Source of the DNA: Arthrobacter sp. ERGS1:01
GTDB lineage: Bacteria > Actinomycetota > Actinomycetes > Actinomycetales > Micrococcaceae
Length of the DNA: 64,000 nt
Direction: 5' to 3'
Assembly (NCBI RefSeq): GCF_001281315.1
Contig: NZ_CP012478.1
Coordinates: 1-64,000 of the forward strand
Shown: piece after piece, positions 35,740 to 43,441 of the stretch
Layout of the letters: each line of letters starts with the position of its first letter
Position numbering within the stretch: the first letter of the stretch is position 1
The notes under the pieces: model-generated
What the model was told of the DNA's origin: nothing
The model's database searches: none
Seen by the model: only the letters and a program-made list of their open reading frames with translations
Made by a program: the position numbers and the translations under genes

Positions 35740-36751
35740 AATGCGTAACGATTTTCCGATCGTCAAGGACTCAGTGATCAACGGCGGACGTGACCGGCTC
35801 CTGCAGCGGATCGCCTCGGGGGCTGGCAAGAAAAGGACCCGACGCCCGCGCAAAGCCCTGCGCATCACCTTGATGACAGCGGCAACGCTGGGGCTTGTCA
35901 CAGCCCTCGTGGCTGGAAACGTCATTGGCCTGGCAGGCTGGCGAGGAGCCGCCAGTGCCGAAGCTGCAGAAGTTTTGAACAGCGCAGCCGAACTGGCCAT
36001 CAAGACCTCAGATCCGGCACTCTTGCCCGGTCAGTACTTGAAGATCGAGAGCACCAACCTGTGGCTGACACAAACTGCTCAGGCAGTCGCGGCGGGCGAT
36101 AAGGATGTGTCAGGGGAACCGCTCTCATGGCTCGACACCGAAAAGATGTCCATGTACGTGCCAGCCAACCGTGACCACGAATGGATCTGGGACCGCTCAG
36201 GACGCATACCCACAACGTTCTTTAGCGAGCAGGCCAAGGAATTCGCCTTGCAGCAAGCCAAAAGTATGGGTGACACTTCCGAACACCTCAAGGCGGCCAA
36301 CGGCGCGTTCTATGGTTCACCCAGCAGCTTTCCCAGTGAAAAAGAACTGGCGGGCTACTCCAGGAATCCGTGGATGCTGCTGAACGGCATCTATCTGAAA
36401 ACGCTCGGCGCCGGCCAGTCCATTGACGGCGAAGCACTAGTCTGGATTGCTGATCTGCTGTGTACAGGTCTAGTGCCCGCGGACTTGCGAGCTGCGCTGT
36501 ACAAGGCTGCGGCAATGATCCCCGGGGTCACAGTAACTCAAGACCAGGCAACACTGGATGGCCAACGAGGGGTCTCCATCGGCCGGGCTGAGAAGGCATC
36601 GAACATCCGACAGGACATCATCATTGATCCGGCCACAGGTCAATTGATCGGGGAACGGCAGATTACACTCGTACCTTTGGGCACCATCCCCGCTGGGGCA
36701 ACAATCGGCTGGACGACCATCCGCACCACAGTCGTCGATTCAGCCCCGTAG
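35714..36751 (+). CDS. CU044_5270-family protein (putative sigma-factor partner)
   Basis: A 345-residue protein starting at ATG 35714 behind GAGGAGG. The N-terminus (DELKLLREMRNDFP) is the cytoplasmic portion; a single hydrophobic segment (ITLMTAATLGLVTALVAGNVIGLAG) follows a basic stretch (KKRTRRPRKALR). The rest is an outside domain (EVLNSAAELAIKTSDPALLPGQYLKIES, PWMLLNGIYLKTLGAGQSIDGEALVWIADLL). This architecture beside an ECF sigma gene is that of the actinobacterial CU044_5270 family, thought to regulate the sigma factor or respond to the envelope state. Confidence 0.82.
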   Translation: MDELKLLREMRNDFPIVKDSVINGGRDRLLQRIASGAGKKRTRRPRKALRITLMTAATLGLVTALVAGNVIGLAGWRGAASAEAAEVLNSAAELAIKTSDPALLPGQYLKIESTNLWLTQTAQAVAAGDKDVSGEPLSWLDTEKMSMYVPANRDHEWIWDRSGRIPTTFFSEQAKEFALQQAKSMGDTSEHLKAANGAFYGSPSSFPSEKELAGYSRNPWMLLNGIYLKTLGAGQSIDGEALVWIADLLCTGLVPADLRAALYKAAAMIPGVTVTQDQATLDGQRGVSIGRAEKASNIRQDIIIDPATGQLIGERQITLVPLGTIPAGATIGWTTIRTTVVDSAP

Positions 36752-37020
36752 GGAAAGGCGAGACACAAAAACTTGCTTGTGCGGGTGGTTCAACGAACGG
36801 GACCACCCGCACAAGCAGACTCACAACTACCGTTTCAGCTATCCGTCTCTGGAATCAGACGCAGCAAAGCAACCAATTCCCATAGGAGGTTCGACGAACG
36901 GGACTGGCGGTTTCTCCAATTCACCCGCCACTGCTTATTGGTATTCATATTGACACGTGCAGGGCTTCGCAGTCGCCAGGACCACCAACCATGCAACTTG
37001 TCGCGTTGTACGCTGACCCA

Positions 37021-37344
37021 ATGGGATCACTTGATGATGAGCCGCCGAATGAAGGTCCACGACAATGGCCGGCTGATTCTCTTGAGGGCATGCCGCCCAA
37101 GAAGCGTCGGCTCATCGTATGGTGGCTAGTCTTCTCTTGCCTGCTATACCCAGTCGTCGCGTTTCCATTGGAGCTCTTGGGCGTCCCCTTAGGTTTGACC
37201 ATAGCGCTTGCATTCCTTGTCTTCTTAATCGCAGCCATTCCGATCATTCGGTCTGCGCGGAAAGAGCGCCACACACTCCACAACCTAGAAGACGACCACC
37301 CGCAAGGACCTGAAAACACGAACCGTCGTGCGCCGGATCATTGA
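37021..37344 (+). CDS. Small two-segment membrane protein
   Basis: From ATG 37021 (an ATG at 36991 is an alternative) 107 residues: an acidic/proline-rich N-terminus (DDEPPNEGPRQWPADS), a basic KKRR, then two hydrophobic segments (LIVWWLVFSCLLYPVVAFPLELLG and LGLTIALAFLVFLIAAIPII) and a charged tail. Function is unknown. It precedes another tiny membrane protein. Confidence 0.5.
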   Translation: MGSLDDEPPNEGPRQWPADSLEGMPPKKRRLIVWWLVFSCLLYPVVAFPLELLGVPLGLTIALAFLVFLIAAIPIIRSARKERHTLHNLEDDHPQGPENTNRRAPDH

Positions 37345-37483
37345 CTGGTCGACAGCCGACAACCTCCCCCGCAAGCGGCTCAGACACCGCAACTTCGAAG
37401 GGTGTGACCAATCGAAGTTGACGGCCATACCAGGGCCAAGGACTAACAATTTCTCTGCATCCGTTGATCACCAAGGACACCCC

Positions 37484-37681
37484 ATGAAGAACTTCGAGCT
37501 CCCTCGAATTAGTCTAATCTGGCTGGGAATTGGAGTCGTTTTCTGGTTCATCATCGGGCTTCTCACGCTCAATGATCAAGGATTTACATGGAAAGCGATG
37601 CTCACTTTTGCTTTGGCAGCTGCATGTCTGGCCGGCGTCATCCTTGGCACACTTGCAAAGAAGCGCAACATTCGAGACTGA
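37484..37681 (+). CDS. Tiny two-segment membrane protein
   Basis: A 65-residue protein from ATG 37484 after AAGGAC: MKNFELPRISLIWLGIGVVF..., with two hydrophobic segments (LIWLGIGVVFWFIIGLLTL and MLTFALAAACLAGVILGTLA) and a basic end (KKRNIRD). The ribosome site is adequate. No family is recognised. Such short membrane proteins are common in mobile DNA. Confidence 0.5.
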   Translation: MKNFELPRISLIWLGIGVVFWFIIGLLTLNDQGFTWKAMLTFALAAACLAGVILGTLAKKRNIRD

Positions 37682-37850
37682 CGACCAGTGGGACTGACCA
37701 GCATTCGCTTTACCCAACTACAAATCGCTGGTTCCGTGCCGCAGAGCGTTCCACTTACGGGGGGCGATCGCAGTGCAGAGGACTTTGGACACTCAGCGCA
37801 GTCGTCTTTGGAAAATGACAGCTGCCTGTTGCCCAGCTTGGAGCAACCGG

Positions 37851-38297
37851 TCACCCTTGCGTAAGCGCCGCCATTATCCGCGTTTGCGCACTGTCTCGAT
37901 CCACACCCGCATCGACCAGCGCACGATCCAGGCGGTCGCCATGGACACTCAGTACCCCGAACAATAGGTGCTTGATCCCGACACGATCGGAATGCAGCTC
38001 CCGCGCGGTGCGCTGCGCCGCCTTGAGGGCCTCCAGAGACATGCGGGTGAATGGGAACTCTTCTGAGGTGTCCTCCGGACCAGGGGAGGCGAAACGCACA
38101 ATCGCAACACGTAAGTCCTCCGGCCAGACGCCCAGCGCCGTCTGCACCATGTTCGGATATGCGTGCAAAAGCCCCAATAGTAAATGCTCAGGACCGATGC
38201 ACGAGTCATGCATCCTCCACCTTGACTCTTCCTGAGCCAGGACCACCGCCCGCCGAACATTGTCGGTGTAGTTCCCTGAGAACTTCGAACCGGTCAT
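37851..38297 (-). CDS. Stand-alone Clp N-terminal-domain protein (copy 2)
   Basis: A 148-residue paralogue of the protein at 33097-33597: FSGNYTDNVRRAVVLAQEESRWRMHDSCIGPEHLLLGLL and LEALKAAQRTARELHSDRVGIKHLLFGVLSVHGDRLDRALVDAG. It lacks the glycine-rich tail of copy 1. The start is ATG 38297. The first ~60 bases upstream also match copy 1 (a TAGTCTTCGCGG core), so promoter and gene were duplicated together. No ATPase or protease gene is near, so it would have to work with the host ClpC or ClpB. Confidence 0.82.
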   Translation of the reverse strand: MTGSKFSGNYTDNVRRAVVLAQEESRWRMHDSCIGPEHLLLGLLHAYPNMVQTALGVWPEDLRVAIVRFASPGPEDTSEEFPFTRMSLEALKAAQRTARELHSDRVGIKHLLFGVLSVHGDRLDRALVDAGVDRDSAQTRIMAALTQG

Positions 38298-38715
38298 GCC
38301 CCAAAGCGTAGTCTTCGCGGCTCGCCGGCACCACGGCCGAGCCTCCCCGGAGAAGGATGTCCTGACCCGGCCGCTAATCGACCTGCGGCCGTGTCAGGCT
38401 TCCCGCTCACGGTTCCCGCTACGGACAGGCTCTGGGTGGCTTCCATTGGCAAGCTGTAGTCCAGTGGCTACCTGGCTCAAATCGCCCTTAGCGTAGGATT
38501 TTTTTAGTTTTCTGTGGTTCCCCCATGAACGCGTTCAAGGCTGCCGCGAGGCTGGCTGTGGACCAGCGTGTTGACGGGACCTCGGCGGCGAAAGGCGGCG
38601 GCTGGTCGTTCGGCGGAAGCGCCGGCCAGATGGTTGCCCCGTCGTAGCGGCAGTTGATCCCGGCACTTTTCGCCCGATACGACACGATTGGGTCTCTTGG
38701 TCCCATGGAATGGAT
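38298..38715. other. Intergenic region between the Clp-N gene and a PadR gene
   Basis: The left ~60 bases are homologous to the region upstream of the first Clp-N gene. The remainder shows no convincing gene on either strand. Confidence 0.4.
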
Positions 38716-38742
38716 CTATCTATAAACTGAGTGTATAGATAG
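38716..38742. promoter_or_regulatory. Probable PadR operator
   Basis: CTATCTATA (38716-38724) and TATAGATAG (38734-38742) form a perfect 9-bp inverted repeat with a 9-base spacer, four bases before the GTG start of the PadR gene. Its position over the start suggests autorepression of the exporter operon. The AT-rich arms stand out from the GC-rich surroundings. Confidence 0.6.
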
Positions 38743-38746
38743 TAGG

Positions 38747-39274
38747 GTGAACAAGACTCTTACCCTTCTGGGGTTGCTGAGCCGTGAACCGAGCTACGGC
38801 TATGACCTGAAGCATTCCTACGACCGCTATTTCGGCGCCCAGAAGCCGCTGGCTTTCGGGCAGGTGTATTCCACGCTGGCCCGTATGATCCGCGACGAAC
38901 TGATCAAGGCATTGGGTGAGGAAACCGGCGGTGGCCCGGACCGGAAGAAGTACGAGATCACACCAGCTGGCCGGGGCCGGGTCCGTCATTGGCTGTTCAC
39001 TCCCGATGTTCCCTCCGAAACTCTGCAGAGTGAACTGTTCGCCAAGACTGTTGTCGCCTTGCTGATCGACGACGACGCAGAACAGTTGCTGGACGTGCAG
39101 CGCGGGAAGCACATGGCGCGGATGCGTGAGCTGACCCGGCTCAAGCGCGACGCCGATCTGCTGCAGGTACTGATGTGCGACCACGGGCTGTTCCACATCG
39201 AGGCCGACCTGCGCTGGATAGATCTGACCAGTGCCCGCCTGACCCAACTCAAGATGGAGCTGCAGAGCGCATGA
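38747..39274 (+). CDS. PadR-family transcriptional regulator (long form)
   Basis: A 175-residue regulator from GTG 38747: TLLGLLSREPSYGYDLKHSYDRYF, LAFGQVYSTLARMIRDELIKAL and RKKYEITPAGRGRVRHWL give the PadR winged helix. The remaining ~90 residues (LFAKTVVALLIDDDAEQLLDVQRGKHMARMRELTRLKRD) are the helical dimerisation domain of the Vir-C type. It begins directly after the inverted repeat at 38716-38742, its likely own operator, and overlaps the ATPase gene by four bases (ATGA at 39271). It should control the MacB-like export system that follows. Confidence 0.87.
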   Translation: MNKTLTLLGLLSREPSYGYDLKHSYDRYFGAQKPLAFGQVYSTLARMIRDELIKALGEETGGGPDRKKYEITPAGRGRVRHWLFTPDVPSETLQSELFAKTVVALLIDDDAEQLLDVQRGKHMARMRELTRLKRDADLLQVLMCDHGLFHIEADLRWIDLTSARLTQLKMELQSA

Positions 39275-39984
39275 CCACGATTGACACCACTTCACCCATC
39301 CTCAGCGCCCGCGGGCTGCACCATTCATTCGGTCAGACCGAGGCACTGCGCGGGATCGACCTCGACGTTCACCCCGGAGAAGTCCTGGCCATCATGGGCC
39401 CGTCGGGATCAGGCAAGTCCACCCTTCTGCACTGCCTCGCCGGGATCCTCACCCCCGCAGCCGGCACCGTTACCTACATGCCACGCACAGGGGTTCCCCA
39501 GGACATCAGTGGCCTGGGCGAATCAGAACGGTCCCGCCTGCGGCTGACAGACTTCGGCTTCGTCTTCCAGTTCGGCCAACTACTCCCGGAGCTCACGGCC
39601 CTGGACAACGTCAGCCTGCCCCTACTGCTGGGCGGCACGAAACGCTCCGAGGCCTTGCGCCGCTCGACGGAGCTGCTGGCACGCCTCGGCTTGGACGGAT
39701 TCACGGGCAAGGTTCCCGGGGAACTCTCCGGCGGCCAGGCCCAGCGCGTTGCCATCGCCCGTGCCCTGGTTGGTGCCCCTGCCATACTGTTCGCCGATGA
39801 ACCTACCGGCTCACTAGATTCCCTGGCGGCGGAGAATGTCCTGACGCTGATGCTCGACCTTGTGCGGGAAGCGGGCACGACCGTGGTGATCATCACCCAC
39901 GACGCACGCACCGCCGCGTACGCCGACCGCGAAGTTATCGTGCGTGATGGAAGCGTCTCTGCCGGCCACAGGATCGCGGCATGA
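39271..39984 (+). CDS. ABC transporter ATPase (MacB/LolD-type)
   Basis: From ATG 39271, 237 residues: Walker [11 protein letters not shown]-loop VFQFGQLLPELTALDNV, signature LSGGQAQRVAIARAL, Walker B LFADEPTGSLD and the switch histidine in IITHDARTAAYADR. The DEPTGSLD wording and length are those of MacB/LolD/FtsE-like ATPases that pair with FtsX-like permeases, and just such a gene follows with a four-base overlap. It provides energy for a mechanical or export process at the membrane. Confidence 0.9.
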   Translation: MTTIDTTSPILSARGLHHSFGQTEALRGIDLDVHPGEVLAIMGPSGSGKSTLLHCLAGILTPAAGTVTYMPRTGVPQDISGLGESERSRLRLTDFGFVFQFGQLLPELTALDNVSLPLLLGGTKRSEALRRSTELLARLGLDGFTGKVPGELSGGQAQRVAIARALVGAPAILFADEPTGSLDSLAAENVLTLMLDLVREAGTTVVIITHDARTAAYADREVIVRDGSVSAGHRIAA

Positions 39985-42206
39985 ACCCGGCCGTCCTGAA
40001 ACTGGCATTTTTGGGCAGCCGGTCCTCGTTGGGCCGGATGGCCGGCATCGGTGGAGGGGTAGCCATCGGGGTGTGCCTGATCCTGCTCCTGTGGAGTGCG
40101 GCCAACGGGCTGGCCCAGCGCGATGCCCGCGGTGCCTGGTTAAAGGAGATGGGCCAGTCATCGGTCATCGCCCCGCCGGCAACCGACGGGCCTGTCACCA
40201 ACGCAACCCTGACACCGATACCACTGACGCCGGAAAGAATTCTGCTCGGATTCCCGGTGGACATCTTCCGGGACCAGTTCATCAACCACCGGGACATTGC
40301 CGCCGTCCCCTCCACCACCGTGAAAATTCCTGGCATCCCGGCTCCGCCAGCTCCCGGGCAGTACTACGCCTCGCCCGCCCTGCAACACCTGATTGAATCA
40401 ACCCCGGCGAACCAGCTCGGGGCCCGATATGGGCAGTTCGTGGGCACGATCAACGACTCAGCCCTTCCCGGACCCGATGCCCTGGTGGTCATCACCGGGG
40501 CCACCGAGGCACAGCTGCGTCAGGGCCCGGCAGCAATGCTCGTCACAAGCTTCACCAGCAACCCCTACGGCGAGAGCGCCAGCCTGTACCGTACAGCCCT
40601 GCTGGTTGGCGGGATTGCAGTGCTCTTCCCCGTGCTGTTGCTGGTCAGCATAGCGACCGGGCTGGGGGCAGCCCAACGCCGGGAGCGCTTTGCGACCCTG
40701 CGCCTGATCGGTGCTTCCCCGAAACTGCTCCCAGCCATCGCCGCCGTCGAGACAGCCATCCCCAGCCTGGCCGGGGCCTTGCTTGGAATCATCCTGGCCG
40801 GCGGGCTTAGACCGGCCGCAGTTCAAATACCCGTCAACGACATGAGAATGTTCCTCGCGGATTTCACCCCCGGGACTGGATTCACTGCCACTGTCGTCGC
40901 GGTCGTGGTCGCCGCGTCTGCACTAGTGGCGGCGGTCCGGACCGCCCGGACCGGCATCGGCCCGCTGGGAGTGACACGGGCCATGCACGAGAGAACACCC
41001 ACCGTGTGGCGGGCCGTTCTGCTGCTGGCGGGACTGATATGCATGGCCACCGGGACCGTGTTCACTAGGATCTATACACGAGGGAACCCGTGGACCTCGC
41101 CACTATTGATCGGCGGTTTCGTACTGACCGCTGTTGGCATCGTGACCATTGGCCCGCTGCTGACCCGGGTGGTCAGCACCATGGCTCTGCGCCGTGCGCG
41201 GAGCGCCTCAACCGTCATCGCGACGAGCCGGATCCGGGGGAACCCTGTAGCTGTGTTCCGCTCGGTGTCCGGGCTGGTCATCGCCGTGTTCATGGTCTCT
41301 GTCTTTGCCGGAGGCATCAGCGCGATCGAAACCATTAATGCACCCACGGCCCGGGCCGGACTGCTCCTGCCCGCCAGCATTTATACCATGCTCGTGCCCG
41401 GCACCGCCCCAAGCCAAGTCACCGGCGCCGCAAAGAATGCTAAGGCACTGGCCGGGATTCGCGCCGCCACCATCGGCTACGCCCCAACACCGCTGGGCCA
41501 GGGGGACAGCATGGACATCTACATTCCGACAACTGAGGCGCCAACATTAGGTTTTACGGAAACCCCAACGGCGAAGATCGCCGCCTTCGACGCGTCCTTT
41601 CTGGAGTCCTGGACCACCAAACCGGTCCCACTTACGGCTGCACCGGTCGACAGTTTGGCTGGACTAGTTCCGGTCGTGATGGTGATCAGCACCGACGGGA
41701 CCCCCGAGGCCATTGACAGGGCACGCACGTCCCTGAACACCTCCGGAGTGACCAGCATGCCCGCCACCTCCCATGCGGACCTGGCCACGATGAGCAGCAC
41801 CCGAATAATTCAGGGATTGTCGGCCCTTGCCTACATCGGCGTGTTCGTCGCCGTCGTTGTCGCAGGAATATCCCTTGCAGTATCCACAGCCGCCGCCATC
41901 CTGGACCGCAAACGCGTGCTGGGCCTGATGCGGCTGATTGGCATGCCCGTTTCCGCACTCCGCAAAGTCATCATCCAAGAAGCCATCATCCCGCTCCTGG
42001 CCGTGCTGCTGCTATCGGTCGGGCTCGGGTTCTTCGTCGCCTGGCTCATGGTCACCTCCTTCGGCGGAGGCAGAACCATCAGCTGGCCCAGCCCCGAGTA
42101 CTACGCTGCGCTGTCTCTCAGCCTGTTACTCGCCCTGGCGGCTGTGACTGCCACCTTCGGCATCATCCGCCCAAACACCGCACTCACGTCCACCCGGTTT
42201 GAGTAA
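39981..42206 (+). CDS. FtsX-like ABC transporter permease
   Basis: A 741-residue protein with ~8-10 hydrophobic segments around two FtsX-type domains: the first (VGGIAVLFPVLLLVSIATGLGAAQRRERFATLRLIGASPKLL) and the second (IGVFVAVVVAGISLAVSTAAAILDRKRVLGLMRLIGMPVSALRKVI). The conserved REREATLRxLG-like cytoplasmic loops follow each. Large extracellular parts lie after segments 1 and ~6. It starts at ATG 39981 within the ATPase end. The regulator, ATPase and permease form a self-contained PadR-controlled operon, in keeping with antimicrobial-peptide resistance or export, though the substrate is unknown. Confidence 0.88.
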   Translation: MNPAVLKLAFLGSRSSLGRMAGIGGGVAIGVCLILLLWSAANGLAQRDARGAWLKEMGQSSVIAPPATDGPVTNATLTPIPLTPERILLGFPVDIFRDQFINHRDIAAVPSTTVKIPGIPAPPAPGQYYASPALQHLIESTPANQLGARYGQFVGTINDSALPGPDALVVITGATEAQLRQGPAAMLVTSFTSNPYGESASLYRTALLVGGIAVLFPVLLLVSIATGLGAAQRRERFATLRLIGASPKLLPAIAAVETAIPSLAGALLGIILAGGLRPAAVQIPVNDMRMFLADFTPGTGFTATVVAVVVAASALVAAVRTARTGIGPLGVTRAMHERTPTVWRAVLLLAGLICMATGTVFTRIYTRGNPWTSPLLIGGFVLTAVGIVTIGPLLTRVVSTMALRRARSASTVIATSRIRGNPVAVFRSVSGLVIAVFMVSVFAGGISAIETINAPTARAGLLLPASIYTMLVPGTAPSQVTGAAKNAKALAGIRAATIGYAPTPLGQGDSMDIYIPTTEAPTLGFTETPTAKIAAFDASFLESWTTKPVPLTAAPVDSLAGLVPVVMVISTDGTPEAIDRARTSLNTSGVTSMPATSHADLATMSSTRIIQGLSALAYIGVFVAVVVAGISLAVSTAAAILDRKRVLGLMRLIGMPVSALRKVIIQEAIIPLLAVLLLSVGLGFFVAWLMVTSFGGGRTISWPSPEYYAALSLSLLLALAAVTATFGIIRPNTALTSTRFE

Positions 42207-42372
42207 AGCACCGCGGGCCCAGCGCCCGTTTGAATCGAGGGAGGTGCGCCCTCAGTGAGCACCCCGCTTCCATGCAATTAGGTGTCCCGCTGAGCGTGAC
42301 CAAATGGACGGGCGGGTCGGTTTCGATGCCGATCTTATCCACAGCACTTCACCGTTCCAGTGGAGCACAGGC
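42207..42372. terminator. Possible terminator after the FtsX-like gene
   Basis: A small hairpin, CGGGC-N5-GCCCG (42214-42228), is followed by GTTTG eight bases after the stop codon. It is short, so only a weak call; the remaining bases show nothing else. Confidence 0.3.
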
Positions 42373-42573
42373 TCACAGGCCGTCCAAAGCATCGTGGTTG
42401 ATTCGCGCGTCGCGGCGTTTGGACAAATTGCTCAATATCAGGGTGATGAGCAGCCCAAAGCCAAGGGAAAAAGCCCAACGAATTAGCATCGGAACGCCGG
42501 TGTAAACGTCCAGTGCGACATTGGCCGCGAGTGTGGCAAGGATGCTCGTGATGACGATCAGGTGATTCCTCAT
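42373..42573 (-). CDS. Tiny two-segment membrane protein
   Basis: A 66-residue protein from ATG 42573: two hydrophobic segments (LIVITSILATLAANVALDVYTG and LIRWAFSLGFGLLITLILSNL) and a basic end (KRRDARINHDALDGL). No strong ribosome site is visible. It lies just inside the right copy of the 34-bp repeat, on the opposite strand to its neighbours. Function is unknown. Confidence 0.45.
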   Translation of the reverse strand: MRNHLIVITSILATLAANVALDVYTGVPMLIRWAFSLGFGLLITLILSNLSKRRDARINHDALDGL

Positions 42574-42645
42574 ATAAGCCAGAGTGCCAGCCCAGCGGCG
42601 CCAGTAACAAGTCGAATTTGCCCGTATAAGGGTTCGGCATATGGG

Positions 42646-42679
42646 GACCGTTTTTGACTGGTCGGCCCGTCGATGCTGG
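42646..42679 (+). repeat. Right copy of the 34-bp direct repeat (island boundary)
   Basis: This copy differs from 25525-25558 at one position only. It lies 105 bases upstream of the second recombinase gene, where a res site is expected. A shorter relative of its first 16 bases (GACCGTTTTCGACTGC) occurs at 42754-42769, and TGTCAGAAC occurs twice between them, which together suggests a multi-subsite res. Confidence 0.8.
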
Positions 42680-42783
42680 ACGAGGCTGGTTTTTTAGGCT
42701 TAGATTGTGTCAGAACTCGACTGCGAAAACTAATGTTGTCAGAACCGGGTGAAGACCGTTTTCGACTGCAAGGAAGTGATGCC

Positions 42784-43353
42784 GTGAACCTCATTGGTTA
42801 TGCCAGAGTCAGTACGACTGACCAGGCATTGGATTTGCAGCTGGACGCCTTGGATAAGGCCGGCGCGTTCAAGGTCTTCGTCGACAAGGCCTCCGGGGCC
42901 ACGCAGGAGCGCCCGGGCTGGGAGGAATGTCAGTCGTACTTGCAGCCGGGCAATGTGCTGGTGGTCAACGATCTGAGCAGGCTCGGCCGCAACGCGGCTG
43001 ACCTGGCCAGTATCGTGGCTTCTCTGGCAGAACGACAGGTGGGGTTCCGTTCTTTGCAGGAGCCTTATCTGGATACCTCCACCTCTCACGGGTTGATGAT
43101 CTTCCAGATCTTCTCTGCCCTGGCGGAGTACGAGCGCAATCGACTGCGGGAACGGACCATGGACGGGCTCAGGGCCGCCAAGGCCCGAGGGCGCACTGGC
43201 GGCCGACCCACCAAAATGACACCCACCAAGGCGGCCACGGCACATCGGATGCGATCCGAAAAGTTCACTATCAAGGCAATTGCCGAGACCATCGACGTCA
43301 GTGAATCCACGGTCGTCAGAGAGCTTTCCAAGGAACGCAAGACCCTTAGATAG
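42784..43353 (+). CDS. Serine recombinase (resolvase/invertase family), second type
   Basis: From GTG 42784, after AAGGAAGTG, a 189-residue recombinase: catalytic Ser10 in IGYARVSTTDQ, the LSRLGRNAADL arginine motif, the E helix (LMIFQIFSALAEYERNRLRERTMDGL) and a C-terminal helix-turn-helix (KAATAHRMRSEKFTIKAIAETIDVSESTVVRELS). It belongs to the Hin/Tn3-resolvase group found on plasmids, where it resolves multimers. The upstream region with repeated GACCGTTTTYGACTGS motifs is its probable res. Its sequence is not close to the recombinase at 25694. Confidence 0.9.
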   Translation: MNLIGYARVSTTDQALDLQLDALDKAGAFKVFVDKASGATQERPGWEECQSYLQPGNVLVVNDLSRLGRNAADLASIVASLAERQVGFRSLQEPYLDTSTSHGLMIFQIFSALAEYERNRLRERTMDGLRAAKARGRTGGRPTKMTPTKAATAHRMRSEKFTIKAIAETIDVSESTVVRELSKERKTLR

Positions 43354-43441
43354 ACCCAGATAAATGGGGTCAAAATAGGCGTAGATTCGCGGAATTTCAG
43401 TGTTAACGTTGGAGAAATGTCCAACGATTGGAAGAACTGGC

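Noticed and set aside
38488..38706. A 72-residue leftward open frame before the PadR gene
   Set aside because: No ribosome site and no recognisable pattern; it overlaps the region homologous to a promoter duplication and was not strong enough to list as a gene.
42646..42783. The GACCGTTTTTGACTGG element considered as a Tn3-family terminal inverted repeat because of the preceding GGGG
   Set aside because: The sequence does not match the Tn3 terminal consensus I know, the copies are direct and not inverted, and no transposase gene is present.
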